Source: S010-25 sp964441285 (GTDB lineage: Bacteria; Pseudomonadota; Gammaproteobacteria; SZUA-229). Taken from it: a stretch of 64,000 nucleotides of DNA. The translations under genes and the position numbers were made by a program. Of this stretch, positions 15,741 to 24,934 are shown one piece after another. The DNA is taken from contig CAYTUK010000005.1 in the NCBI GenBank assembly GCA_964441285.1, positions 108,459 to 172,458 of the forward strand, in the 5' to 3' direction. The number at the start of each line of letters is the position of its first letter. Position 1 is the stretch's first letter. Below the pieces are notes generated by a model. It had not been told where the DNA came from. It saw nothing but the letters and a program-made list of their open reading frames with translations, and searched no databases.

Positions 15741-18700
15741 ATGAAAAATAAAATAGCAGCCCGGCTAGCTTTCTATACCATACTGTTCAGTTCAGTTATT
15801 ACTTTGATCTTTACGGCGGCACAGCTATTTAGTGAATTCCAATATAAAGTAAACGGGGTTAATGAAAAACTTGAACAAATTAAAACACATTACACCGACG
15901 ACCTTTCACAAGCACTGCGGTTGTCTGATAAGCATCAAATAATGCAAATACTGGGTGATATTACTGAGTCACCCGATATTGAATACGCTGAAGTACGGGC
16001 AAAGAATAATGCGGAAATAATCAACGGCGTTATTGCATCCCGACAGAAAAGCATAAGCTTCAAAGAAGCCCTCAAATACAGACATAACAATAAAAATACT
16101 TTCATCGGCAGTTTTATTGTTACCGCATCGCTTTCAGGTGTGTATAACAGCTTACTGAGCAGGCTGTGGATAATTTTATTCTCTAACGCATTAAGAATAT
16201 CCCTGACAGCAGTATTTATCTATCTATTATTTACACGGCTAATAACGCGGCATTTATTAAAAATATCGAATTTTTCACTTAACGACATTTCAGCAACCCT
16301 GAAAGAACCGCTATCCTTAGATAGAGCAGAAACCAGGGGAGATGAACTTGACAGACTAACCGCTTCAATCAATGCATTGCGTCTCAATCTGTACTCGCAT
16401 ATTGAAAAGCTTAATCAGCAAAAACTCTACCTGTCTCAAACGCTACATAGTATTGGTGATGCCGTTATCACCACTGATGTCAGCGGCAATGTAAACCGGA
16501 TGAACCCGGTAGCAGAACAACTTACCGGCTGGTTTTATAAAGAGGCACGGGGTCTGCCGCTAAAAAATATTTTCTCTATTATTGATGCCTCAACTCGCGA
16601 AGTAATTGAAAACCCGGTTGATAAAGTAATCGCGACTGGAACAACCGTTTATCTGAGTAACCATACCACGCTTATCGCCAAAAATGGCAACGAGTATCAA
16701 ATTGCAGATTCCGCCGCACCGATACGTGATAACAATCAAATCCTTGGAATGGTGCTCGTTTTTAATGATGTCACCGAGCAATATTATTTACGTCAGATTG
16801 CAACCAAAAACAGGCGCGATTTGCAGTCAATAATGAATAATTCACCCGCTATTATCTATGTTAGAGACATTGCTGGAAAATTTACATTCATAAATCAACA
16901 ATGTGAAAAACTGCTGCACTCATCTAATGAAAAAGTTTCTGGAAAAACAGTTCATGATTTTTTTCCAGAAGACATCGCCAATGAAATTGAACGCAGTGAT
17001 AAGACCGTATTACAGACACAAAAAGCCCTGGAGTTTGAAGAGATACTGCCAGGAAACAAAGGCTTGAGAACTTATCTTTCAGCCAAATTCCCCCTGTTTG
17101 ATGACGAGAATAACGTGTATGCAGTCTGTAATATATCAACAGACATTACTGAGCGCCAACGTACTGAATTAATGCTGCAAAATATTGCCGAAGCGGTTTC
17201 AGCACAAACAGGGAAAGTATTCTTTCAGTCTTTAATGCTTCAACTTGCAAAAATATTTGACGTGGCATATGTCTTTACCGGACTGCTGGATGAGCAGATA
17301 GCAGGCAGAGTTAACACTATTGCATTATGCGTTCATAATGCAGTGGTTAAAAATATAAATTACAATTTAAGAGGGACACCCTGTCATCATGTAGTAAATT
17401 CCCCCTGTGACAACATTCTACTTTTCTCTGAAAATATTCAGCAATTATTTCCTGATGATGACCTACTGTCAGAGATGTCGGCACAAAGCTATATGGGATC
17501 GCCTTTAATAAACAGTCAGAACGAAACCATTGGCCTCATTGTGATAATGGACGATAAGCCCATGCAAAACACCGCGCAGATGAAGGATATATTAAAGATT
17601 TTTTCTATACGGGCCGCGGCAGAGCTGGAGCGAATGCAGACTGAAGAAACTCTACGCGAAAGTGAAAAGAAATACCATACTTTGGCAACTGTCGCACCTG
17701 TAGGTATTTTCTATACGGATAAGCACGGCAGCTGTTTATACGTAAATGAAAAATGGTGCAAGATAACAGGCATAACAGAAGCAGAAGCATTGGGCTCAGG
17801 ATGGGAGAAAGGCCTGCACCCCGATGACCGCACTCTTGTACTTGCAGCATGGGAAAACGCGGCAAAACAGCATTTACCCTTCAGACTGGAATACCGTTTT
17901 CAGCAAGCTGATGCCATTCGCTGGGTATTCGGTCAGGCCATTGCAGAAAAAAATGATCATGGTGAGGTACAGGGTTATGTTGGGACTATTACAGATATTA
18001 CCGAGTATAAAAAAACCGATGAAGCCTTGCGCCATTCACAGAAAATGGATGCTTTAGGCAAGCTAACAGGCGGCGTAGCGCATGACTATAATAATATGCT
18101 TGGCGTTATATTAGGTTATACAGAATTACTGGAAAAACAATTAGAAGATCAGCCTATACTGGCTAATTATGCACATGAAATCCACCATGCAGGTGAGCGC
18201 GGTGCCAGGTTAACGCAAAAGTTATTATCCTTCTCCAGGCAAAAAACAACGAATGCGGAAGTAGTCAATATTAATGCATTGCTACATGAAGATCAGCACA
18301 TGCTGGAGAAAACGCTGACTACACGCATTAGTCTGGTATTTAATCTTTGTAAGAATATATGGCCAGTCTGGCTAAATAGAAGCGACCTTGAAGACGTTAT
18401 TATTAATATGAGCATCAATGGTCAGTACGCCATGAAAGAACATGGTCAGCTCACTATACAAACCAGCAATGTACAACTTAATAGTTCAGAAGCACAACAG
18501 CTACCGGAAGGTGATTATGTATCGCTTATTATAGCTGACACAGGCTGCGGTATGGATGAAACAACCAGTCAAAAAATATTTGAACCTTTTTATACCACCA
18601 AAGGTGAAAGCGGGAATGGCCTGGGTTTGAGTCAGGCTTACAGCTTTGTTACCCGCAGTGGTGGTGCAATCAGGGTGCATTCCAGGCTGGGCGAGGGCAC

Positions 18701-19151
18701 GCAATTTTCACTCTATTTTCCTCGCTACCAACAAACTTCTGAGACACCTCGTTTAGAAGATAAAATAGTGCCAATATCAGCAACTAAAGGCGATGAGTCC
18801 ATCCTGGTGGTCGATGATGAGCCAGCACTGGTAGAACTAAGCTGTGAAATATTGCAGCAACAGGGTTACCACGTTCACCGCGCAGAAAATGCGCGGCAGG
18901 CATTGAGAATACTCACGTCTGAGTCTATCGATTTATTACTTTCAGATGTTATTCTCCCAGAGATAAATGGTTATGAACTTGCAACGATGGTACAAAAAAA
19001 ATATCCTCATATAAAAATTCAATTAGCCAGTGGTTTTAGTGATGATCGAGATACTCACCTGGTTGATGATGCCATACACCGGCAGATGCTTCACAAACCT
19101 TATCGCTCACAGGAACTGCTACAGAGAATACGTGAACGACTCGATGAGTAA
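15741..19151 (+). CDS. Hybrid sensor histidine kinase with PAS, GAF and receiver domains
   Basis: A 1136-residue inner-membrane sensor. Two membrane segments (about residues 9-30 and 142-165) bracket a short periplasmic loop. A HAMP-like linker follows, then a first PAS (about 225-350, TLHSIGDAVITTD), a second PAS (about 355-475), a GAF-like region (about 480-625) and a third PAS (about 640-765). The HisKA box carries the phospho-acceptor histidine in GKLTGGVAHDYNNMLGV. The ATPase domain has the DTGCGMD and GNGLGLSQ motifs. The C-terminal receiver keeps the acidic DDE pair, the phospho-aspartate in LLLSDVILP and the lysine in LHKPY. No output regulator or phosphotransfer gene is adjacent, so it is an orphan hybrid kinase. 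Its signal is unknown. Confidence 0.92.
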   Translation: MKNKIAARLAFYTILFSSVITLIFTAAQLFSEFQYKVNGVNEKLEQIKTHYTDDLSQALRLSDKHQIMQILGDITESPDIEYAEVRAKNNAEIINGVIASRQKSISFKEALKYRHNNKNTFIGSFIVTASLSGVYNSLLSRLWIILFSNALRISLTAVFIYLLFTRLITRHLLKISNFSLNDISATLKEPLSLDRAETRGDELDRLTASINALRLNLYSHIEKLNQQKLYLSQTLHSIGDAVITTDVSGNVNRMNPVAEQLTGWFYKEARGLPLKNIFSIIDASTREVIENPVDKVIATGTTVYLSNHTTLIAKNGNEYQIADSAAPIRDNNQILGMVLVFNDVTEQYYLRQIATKNRRDLQSIMNNSPAIIYVRDIAGKFTFINQQCEKLLHSSNEKVSGKTVHDFFPEDIANEIERSDKTVLQTQKALEFEEILPGNKGLRTYLSAKFPLFDDENNVYAVCNISTDITERQRTELMLQNIAEAVSAQTGKVFFQSLMLQLAKIFDVAYVFTGLLDEQIAGRVNTIALCVHNAVVKNINYNLRGTPCHHVVNSPCDNILLFSENIQQLFPDDDLLSEMSAQSYMGSPLINSQNETIGLIVIMDDKPMQNTAQMKDILKIFSIRAAAELERMQTEETLRESEKKYHTLATVAPVGIFYTDKHGSCLYVNEKWCKITGITEAEALGSGWEKGLHPDDRTLVLAAWENAAKQHLPFRLEYRFQQADAIRWVFGQAIAEKNDHGEVQGYVGTITDITEYKKTDEALRHSQKMDALGKLTGGVAHDYNNMLGVILGYTELLEKQLEDQPILANYAHEIHHAGERGARLTQKLLSFSRQKTTNAEVVNINALLHEDQHMLEKTLTTRISLVFNLCKNIWPVWLNRSDLEDVIINMSINGQYAMKEHGQLTIQTSNVQLNSSEAQQLPEGDYVSLIIADTGCGMDETTSQKIFEPFYTTKGESGNGLGLSQAYSFVTRSGGAIRVHSRLGEGTQFSLYFPRYQQTSETPRLEDKIVPISATKGDESILVVDDEPALVELSCEILQQQGYHVHRAENARQALRILTSESIDLLLSDVILPEINGYELATMVQKKYPHIKIQLASGFSDDRDTHLVDDAIHRQMLHKPYRSQELLQRIRERLDE

Positions 19152-19284
19152 TTTGAAAACTCACGGATAGTTAAACAAACAATAGTTAACCCGACAGTAA
19201 TGGTCTCAAAACGACCACACTGTAGGCAGAAAACAACCAGGAAAGCTCTGAACAAGTTGTTCTATTTTACGGACCGGCAATAAA

Positions 19285-19312
19285 AAAGGCCTAGCATACA
19301 AGCTAAGCCTTT
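19285..19312 (-). terminator. Terminator of tRNA-Lys, possibly bidirectional
   Basis: The stem AAAGGC...GCCTTT encloses a second AGC/GCT pairing, with a run of T on both flanks. On the minus strand TTTTTT follows directly after the stem, 9 bases past the tRNA-Lys 3' end. It could also stop plus-strand transcription from the hybrid kinase gene. Confidence 0.75.
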
Positions 19313-19320
19313 GTTTTATA

Positions 19321-19396
19321 TGGTGGGCCGTGAGCGACTTGAACGCTCGACCATCGGATTAAAAGTCCGGTGCTCTACCAACTGAGCTAACGGCCC
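19321..19396 (-). tRNA. tRNA-Lys (anticodon TTT)
   Basis: A complete 76-base cloverleaf on the minus strand. The acceptor GGGCCGT pairs with ACGGCCC, and CCA is encoded. The D-arm is AGCTCAGTTGGTAGAGCA, the anticodon loop is CTTTTAA with anticodon TTT, and the T-loop GTTCAAGTC is standard. It lies downstream of the Tol-Pal/queE/queC block, a linkage known in other gammaproteobacteria. The surrounding 19152-19565 holds no gene. Confidence 0.97.
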
Positions 19397-19565
19397 TGAT
19401 TCTAGACTCTATACAAGTTCACCCACTTCTTAACCAGTTATCATGCTGCGCTGGGTAAACAAATCTTACCAGGTAAAGCGCTATAAGAAGGCGCGAATAT
19501 TACATGGAGTTGTGACGAAAAACAATAAAAACCCGATAAAAAAATCATGCATACCACTGAAAAAT

Positions 19566-20267
19566 CTATTCCTTAAAGTATCGAGTTGGATCCTTAATCG
19601 CTAATGCCTCAAAGCCTTTCCGTCGATACCGGCATGAATCACACTGACCACAAGCCTCTCCCTGCTCATTTGCCTGATAACAGGAGACTGTCCTTGCATA
19701 ATCAACCTTCAGTACCATGCCTGCCTGAATAATTTCTGCCTTGGTCTTATCAATAAGCGGCGCATGAATAGTAAGCCGATGCCCTTCAACGCCGGCACGA
19801 GTCGCCAGGTTCGCCATGACTTCAAATGCACGGATGTATTCAGGCCGGCAATCGGGGTACCCCGAGTAATCAACAGCATTCACACCGATAAACAAGTCGT
19901 TTGCCTCCAGGATCTCAGCAACTGCAAGCGCATGCGCCATAAAGAGTGTATTTCTGGCAGGAACATAGGTCACTGGGATTCCCGCAGAATGTGTTTGAGG
20001 AATCTGGATTGATTTATCTGTTAAAGCCGAGCCGCCCAGTACACCCTTATCAATAGTAATAATCTGATGACTCACGCCATAGGCCTGTGCAATACGCTGT
20101 GCGGCAGAGAGTTCAGATAAACTACGCTGTGCGTAATTAAAACTTAAGGCATGACAAACATAATGTTGACTGGCTATCGCAAGTACCGTGGTCGAATCAA
20201 GGCCGCCAGAAAGCAATACAAGCGCTTTTTTTCTATTTTTATCAGCAGATGTTGTGCTTGCTAGCAT
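19566..20267 (-). CDS. queC: 7-cyano-7-deazaguanine synthase
   Basis: Converts 7-carboxy-7-deazaguanine to preQ0 with ATP and ammonia in queuosine synthesis. The 233-residue protein has the PP-loop LLSGGLDSTT near residue 19. A C-terminal zinc site appears as CYQANEQGEACGQCDSC. The motif RNTLFMAHALAVAE is typical. It follows queE by 30 bases on the minus strand, so the two form one unit, probably extending the Tol-Pal operon. The remaining preQ0 genes (queD, folE) are not in the window. Confidence 0.96.
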   Translation of the reverse strand: MLASTTSADKNRKKALVLLSGGLDSTTVLAIASQHYVCHALSFNYAQRSLSELSAAQRIAQAYGVSHQIITIDKGVLGGSALTDKSIQIPQTHSAGIPVTYVPARNTLFMAHALAVAEILEANDLFIGVNAVDYSGYPDCRPEYIRAFEVMANLATRAGVEGHRLTIHAPLIDKTKAEIIQAGMVLKVDYARTVSCYQANEQGEACGQCDSCRYRRKGFEALAIKDPTRYFKE

Positions 20268-20297
20268 AATTTAAAATCCGTTACTACACAGTCCAGA

Positions 20298-20951
20298 TTA
20301 AACACCAGGGACATTGCCCCATAATAATTTATGCAGCTGCAATTGAAATCGTACGGGTAGCTGATCACGCAATATCCACTCAGCTAATGTCTTTGCTGGC
20401 AATTGCTCACTGGATGGTGAAAATAGAATTTCGCAGCGCTTATCCAGAGCCTCTACTTCCAGCATTGCCTTGCTCCACGCATAATCATTTTCATCACAAA
20501 TAACAAATTTAAGCTGGTCTTTTGAACCAATGTAGTCCAGGTTTAACTTCAGGTTTCTATCCATCTCACCCGATGCGGGTGTTTTTATGTCCATAACTTT
20601 AACTACGCGCGTATCCACCAGCGCCAGCGAAATAGCACCGCTGGTCTCAAGCGAAACGCAATAACCCGCATCGCACAATACCTTCAATAGAGAGAAGCAG
20701 GTTTTCTGCGCTAATGGCTCACCACCAGTAACTGTAACATAATGCGTTTTGTAACCCTCCAAAACCTTAAGTATCTGCTCAACAGTCTGCCATTCTCCAC
20801 CACTAAAAGCATATTCAGTATCGCAATAGTGACAGCGCAACGGACAACCTGTCAGGCGGATAAAGACCGTAGGCAGGCCAACATTCAGCGCCTCACCCTG
20901 TAAGGAATAAAAAATCTCAGTAATTTTTAAACGCGCTGATGCCAGTGCCAC
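20298..20951 (-). CDS. queE: 7-carboxy-7-deazaguanine synthase (radical SAM)
   Basis: Radical SAM enzyme that contracts the ring of 6-carboxytetrahydropterin to 7-carboxy-7-deazaguanine. The 217-residue protein has the substrate-site SLQGEALNVGLPTVFIR at the N-terminus and the cluster motif GCPLRCHYCDTEYAF, in which three cysteines in CxxxCxxC spacing bind the 4Fe-4S cluster. VTGGEPLAQ is the usual GGEP motif. It lies between cpoB and queC in the classic tol-pal-cpoB-queE-queC order. Confidence 0.96.
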   Translation of the reverse strand: MALASARLKITEIFYSLQGEALNVGLPTVFIRLTGCPLRCHYCDTEYAFSGGEWQTVEQILKVLEGYKTHYVTVTGGEPLAQKTCFSLLKVLCDAGYCVSLETSGAISLALVDTRVVKVMDIKTPASGEMDRNLKLNLDYIGSKDQLKFVICDENDYAWSKAMLEVEALDKRCEILFSPSSEQLPAKTLAEWILRDQLPVRFQLQLHKLLWGNVPGV

Positions 20952-21047
20952 AATAATACTCTACATGCAAAAATTTAACGCTCAACAAAAATACTTGGCG
21001 ACGAGACTGAACAAGATGTCAATCTTTATATTTCGGAGATTAAACGT

Positions 21048-21839
21048 TTAATGACCGCCTCTTTTCATGCGCTGCAGGCGCTCATTCGCTTTTTTCGAAA
21101 CAATGGTATTCGGATACAGCTTAATGGCGGTTTGTAAAGCTTCTCGTGCAGCAGACCAGTTTTTTAACTCAAAATAGACATAACCAATTTTTAGTTTTGC
21201 ACCCGGTATTTTACTGCTATTTGGAAACTGAGCGATTAATTGTTCAAAATCAGCTAATGATTTTTTATAATTTCGTGACACATAATCAGCTTCACCCAAC
21301 CAGTATTGCGCGTTATCCGCATATTTACTTTGCGGATAGTTTTTTGTAAAATTTTCAAACTGCGTGATCGCCTGCTGATACTTACCTTCTTTCAATAAAC
21401 CAAAAGCAACCGCATAAGCAGCTTTATCTTCCACACCGCTATTGTTTATCGATAAGCCTTTAGCTGAAGTGAGAGTCGTAGGCGGCGGCACAGGTGAAGC
21501 AGCTTCAGTACCTGAACTATTCTGCAGTTCAATATTATTGATACGTCGATCCATATCCTGATAAAAACTTCGCTGTCTTTGCTTTATATTATCCAGCTCA
21601 TTACTCTGCCGCTCAACCTGACCACGCAACGATGCTATCTCATCTCTGAGCGAATCAACACTGTCAGCTTGCCGGCGTTGATTAGCGGGACTTAACAAAC
21701 GCTCCAGCCGTAAAATGCGCTGATGATCCGATAATTTTGTTGTTGCATTTTCTGCATTAACAGCAGTAGATAAAAGTAAAGCCAACGTAACAACAATTGT
21801 TATGCCTACACCATTTAAACCAATATTATATTTAGCCAT
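21048..21839 (-). CDS. cpoB: Cell division coordinator CpoB (YbgF), Tol-Pal associated
   Basis: Periplasmic protein that links Tol-Pal work to peptidoglycan synthesis during division. It is 263 residues, with a signal peptide ending near VNAENA. An N-terminal coiled coil forms the trimerisation region (SLRDEIASLRGQVERQSNEL). Three C-terminal TPR-like repeats include AYAVAFGLLKEGKYQQAI, YWLGEADYVSRNYKKSL and LKIGYVYFELKNWSAA. It follows pal by 60 bases at the end of the Tol-Pal operon. Confidence 0.95.
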   Translation of the reverse strand: MAKYNIGLNGVGITIVVTLALLLSTAVNAENATTKLSDHQRILRLERLLSPANQRRQADSVDSLRDEIASLRGQVERQSNELDNIKQRQRSFYQDMDRRINNIELQNSSGTEAASPVPPPTTLTSAKGLSINNSGVEDKAAYAVAFGLLKEGKYQQAITQFENFTKNYPQSKYADNAQYWLGEADYVSRNYKKSLADFEQLIAQFPNSSKIPGAKLKIGYVYFELKNWSAAREALQTAIKLYPNTIVSKKANERLQRMKRGGH

Positions 21840-21899
21840 TCGCCACTATACCTCAATCTCTTGTATCACTGATCACTTTTCACTACCTACCTTAAACGG

Positions 21900-22460
21900 C
21901 TACTTATACACAATCACCACACGTCGATTAAGGCGCATCGATTCCTCATCATGCCCAAACGCAGCAGGTTTTTCTTCACCATAACTAATAACAGTAATCT
22001 GCTTCGGATCAGCGCCTTCATACAACATTAACCGCTTAACGGCCTGTGCACGGCGCTCACCAAGGGCCATATTATACTCTCTACTACCGCGTGCATCAGT
22101 ATGACCTTCCAGTCGCATTTTAGCCTGGGAGTTAAAGGATAAATACTTGCCATGATATTTAATCAGGTCAAGGTATTTATCAGGCACCTTATCGCTATCA
22201 AATGCAAAATAGACAATTCTCTCTGACAATACATTATTCGGATCCGAAATAGCGCCTTTCTCATATGATATTCGTTTCCCTCCTGCCAGCGCAACGCCAT
22301 CTGCTGTACTACCATTACCGATTGTACCCGCAGCCGCCGCACTGCCCTGTTCCGAAACTGCCTGTTGTGCGCCTGTATTTGCGGAATGATCCGGTTTAAT
22401 ACGTTTACCACAAGAAGTTACCACCAGAGCTACAAATATCAATAAAATTATTTTTTTCAT
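21900..22460 (-). CDS. pal: Peptidoglycan-associated lipoprotein
   Basis: Outer-membrane lipoprotein that binds peptidoglycan and TolB. The start at 22460 gives MKKIILLIF and a lipobox VTSC at residues 13-16; GAGGT lies about 10 bases upstream, while an in-frame GTG at 22469 sits too close to it. The C-terminal OmpA-like domain shows YFAFDSDKVPDKY, LEGHTDARGSREYNMALGER with the NxxLGxxR peptidoglycan motif, and ISYGEEKPA. It lies between tolB and cpoB. Confidence 0.97.
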   Translation of the reverse strand: MKKIILLIFVALVVTSCGKRIKPDHSANTGAQQAVSEQGSAAAAGTIGNGSTADGVALAGGKRISYEKGAISDPNNVLSERIVYFAFDSDKVPDKYLDLIKYHGKYLSFNSQAKMRLEGHTDARGSREYNMALGERRAQAVKRLMLYEGADPKQITVISYGEEKPAAFGHDEESMRLNRRVVIVYK

Positions 22461-22542
22461 CCTGTCCACTACCTCTATTCAGCAATATTGAAATACACGA
22501 TCAGACATGCAAAGTCTGCCATTTCCATCTTACAAGAATACG

Positions 22543-23835
22543 TTAATTACGCACCGGTGCCCAGACAGGTTCTCGAACTTCACCCTTCGTAAAAACCAGC
22601 TGTTGCCTGAATTTACTGTCGATGGAAACCTCTGCCAGAACCGCCTTATTATTTTCTTCTGAAGAAAATAAAACCATACTGTTATTCGGTGCAAATTCTG
22701 GTGATTCATCCATTGGACCCTGAGTTAAAGCCTGATAATTTTTTGTTTTTATTGTCATCAACATGATGCGATAAATCTTCCCCTTGCCCTGCACATAGGT
22801 GACTAATTTACCATCACTTGAAATTGATGCACTGGTGTTATAACCGCCATCAAAAGTCAATCGTTTAGCCGGTATTTTACCGGCTAATGGTTTTATATAG
22901 AGCTGCGGCTTACCGCTACGACTGGAAGTAAAAATAATTGATTTTCCATCTGGCATCCAGGCAGCTTCTGTATCAATTTCCCAGTCATGCGTAAATTGAC
23001 GTAATGATTTATCCGCAAGAGTTAGAATATAAATATCTGGATTGCCATCTTTGGATAAAGTGATGGCCAGTTTCTTTCCATCTGGAGACCAGGCCGGTGC
23101 ACCATTTAAACCAGGGTAAGCAGACTGGACATGGCGGATTCCGGTATGGATATTTTGTGTGAAAATTTCCGCATGACCTTTTTCAAATGACACATAAGCA
23201 AGTTGAGAGCCATCCGGCGACCATGCTGGAGACATGATTGGTTGATCGGACGTTAATAGCGTTTGTGGATTATAACCGTCAGTATCCGATACCTGGAGTC
23301 GAAAAGTTGCGACTTTTTTTGCATCGCGCTGCACCGTAATATAAGCAATCCGCGTATTAAAAGCACCGGGTAATCCGGTTATTTTTGTAAAGATATAATC
23401 GCTAATCTGATGCGCAACAGAACGTAACGTTTTTTTAGTCGCCGAAAAACTATAGCCCAGCACCTGCCTGCCTTTTAATACATCAAACAATCTAAATTGA
23501 ACCTGATATTTACCATCGGCCTGTAAATTCACACTGCCAATAACCAGATAACCAATACCTGTAACACGCCAGGTTTTAAAATCTACATCCTGAGGCGTAT
23601 GAGGTTTGGCAATTAAATTTTCTTTAGCCACGGGAGAAAATTTGCCACTACGTGCTAAATCCGCAACAATAATTGCCGAGACATCTCCGTTAACAATTTT
23701 TGTTGTATTCCATTTAAATGGTACGACAGCAATAGGCAAGGCACCTTTCAGTCCTTGAGTAATATCTATTTTTAATATTGCCTGCGCCGTCCCCGAAAAG
23801 AACAGCACCAGTAAACTTAATAAAACTTGTTTCAT
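22543..23835 (-). CDS. tolB: Tol-Pal system beta-propeller protein TolB
   Basis: Periplasmic six-bladed beta-propeller that binds Pal and TolA. The 430-residue form starting at 23835 begins with a clean signal peptide (MKQVLLSLLVLFFSGTAQA). The frame extends upstream into the repeat at 23858-23993, but that segment is not TolB-like. The N-terminal domain (FKWNTTKIVNGDVSAIIVADLARSG) and the repeated WSPDGSQLAYVS, WSPDGKKLAI and WMPDGKSIIFTS blades are typical. A repeat copy separates it from tolA inside the operon, which is unusual. Confidence 0.96.
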   Translation of the reverse strand: MKQVLLSLLVLFFSGTAQAILKIDITQGLKGALPIAVVPFKWNTTKIVNGDVSAIIVADLARSGKFSPVAKENLIAKPHTPQDVDFKTWRVTGIGYLVIGSVNLQADGKYQVQFRLFDVLKGRQVLGYSFSATKKTLRSVAHQISDYIFTKITGLPGAFNTRIAYITVQRDAKKVATFRLQVSDTDGYNPQTLLTSDQPIMSPAWSPDGSQLAYVSFEKGHAEIFTQNIHTGIRHVQSAYPGLNGAPAWSPDGKKLAITLSKDGNPDIYILTLADKSLRQFTHDWEIDTEAAWMPDGKSIIFTSSRSGKPQLYIKPLAGKIPAKRLTFDGGYNTSASISSDGKLVTYVQGKGKIYRIMLMTIKTKNYQALTQGPMDESPEFAPNNSMVLFSSEENNKAVLAEVSIDSKFRQQLVFTKGEVREPVWAPVRN

Positions 23836-23857
23836 AAATAATTTTTTGCCGCTGTTA

Positions 23858-23993
23858 GTACTAATCAGTACAGATGAAAGGATACTCATTGTCCAGGACC
23901 GTCTCAGCCGCAGGAATGCGGGTGTCGAGCCCGACAGGAATGTATTCACCGCGTGTCTTTAACCATGGGTATTCTTTTCATTTGTTTCAGTAA
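23858..23993 (-). repeat. Palindromic interspersed repeat, copy 5 (full), inside the tolA-tolB gap
   Basis: A full copy in minus orientation: left tip TACTAATCAGTACAG, arm GATGAAAGGATACTCATTG, core with GTCAGCC-like GTCTCAGCCGCAGG and ATGTATTCACCGCGTGTC, right arm CCATGGGTATTCTTTTCAT, tip TTTCAGTAA. It lies 23 bases upstream of the tolB ATG and just after the tolA stop, so the Tol-Pal mRNA would carry the fold. Confidence 0.85.
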
Positions 23994-24022
23994 TATGTTG
24001 TTATAGATACTTTTCTTTAAAA

Positions 24023-24889
24023 TTATTTTGGCCTGAAGGTAAAATATATTTTACGGTCAAAAATATCAGGGTTCGGTGGCAATGGCAGGGGTGACGCTTT
24101 CTGTACTGCACGTTCCACTGAACGCTGAAAAGCAATATCCGCTTTACACGACTGCAAAGATACACCAACAACATCACCAGTATAACTTTGAGTCACAATT
24201 ACATTACAAAACTGACCTTCTGCGCTATCTGCTGGCCGCAACCAGTTATTTTCTACTTTCTGCGCAATTAGCTTAACATACTGCGCTCGTAAGGATTTCA
24301 TTATGGCAGCATGTTTCGCCTGCAAACGCGCTTCTTCCTGCTGCAGCTCTTCTTCCTTTAGGGCCTGTTCAAATTCAGCTTTTTCCTCTTTCCTGCGTTT
24401 TTTCTCCATCTCGACACGTTGTCTGGCCGCGGCTTCTTTAGCCTGCTTTTTCTGTTTTTCTATAGCCACCTGGCGTTGCTTTTCTGCTTTTTTCTTACGT
24501 GCCTGCTGTAGTTTTGCCTGCTGCATTTTTTTCAACTGTCTTTTCTTAGCCAGTTGCTTTTCTTTTTCAATACGTTTCTTTTTAAGCGCAATTTGTTTTT
24601 TCTTTTCTAATTCATGTTTTTTTCTTTCTGCTGCCTGCGTAAGTTTTAATGCCCGTATACGCTTTTTCTCTTCTTTCTGCCGTTGTTTCTCCTTTACTCG
24701 CTGATCAAATTTCTTTGTGTTAATAACGACAGCATTTATAATTTTATTCGGTTTTTCGACGGATGATTCAGGGGAATTATTGATCAGATTAATTGCTAAC
24801 AACATGGCAAGACCAAGATGTGCCGCAATCACCAGCACCAACACCCAGGGATGGCGTTTAATTTCCCAAAAAATACCTGATGAGCCCAT
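24023..24889 (-). CDS. tolA: Tol-Pal system protein TolA
   Basis: Inner-membrane protein whose long periplasmic helix reaches Pal and TolB. The sequence has a single N-terminal membrane anchor (HPWVLVLVIAAHLGLAMLLAI), an extended lysine/glutamate/alanine-rich coiled coil over about residues 55-205, and a C-terminal globular domain with NNWLRPADSAEG and the TolA-typical VVGVSLQSC. The ATG at 24889 is preferred over an in-frame GTG at 24898, although neither has a strong ribosome-binding site. It is 34 bases downstream of tolR. Confidence 0.94.
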   Translation of the reverse strand: MGSSGIFWEIKRHPWVLVLVIAAHLGLAMLLAINLINNSPESSVEKPNKIINAVVINTKKFDQRVKEKQRQKEEKKRIRALKLTQAAERKKHELEKKKQIALKKKRIEKEKQLAKKRQLKKMQQAKLQQARKKKAEKQRQVAIEKQKKQAKEAAARQRVEMEKKRRKEEKAEFEQALKEEELQQEEARLQAKHAAIMKSLRAQYVKLIAQKVENNWLRPADSAEGQFCNVIVTQSYTGDVVGVSLQSCKADIAFQRSVERAVQKASPLPLPPNPDIFDRKIYFTFRPK

Positions 24890-24934
24890 ATTTGTCACGA
24901 TTAACCATTAATAAAAAGTAAAAAAATTAATCTA

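Noticed and set aside
23836..23949. Longer tolB reading into the repeat
   Set aside because: The extra segment is translated repeat sequence; the signal peptide starts at 23835.
24303..24704. Cysteine/phenylalanine/serine-rich plus-strand frame over tolA
   Set aside because: It is the antisense shadow of the lysine/glutamate-rich TolA coiled coil.
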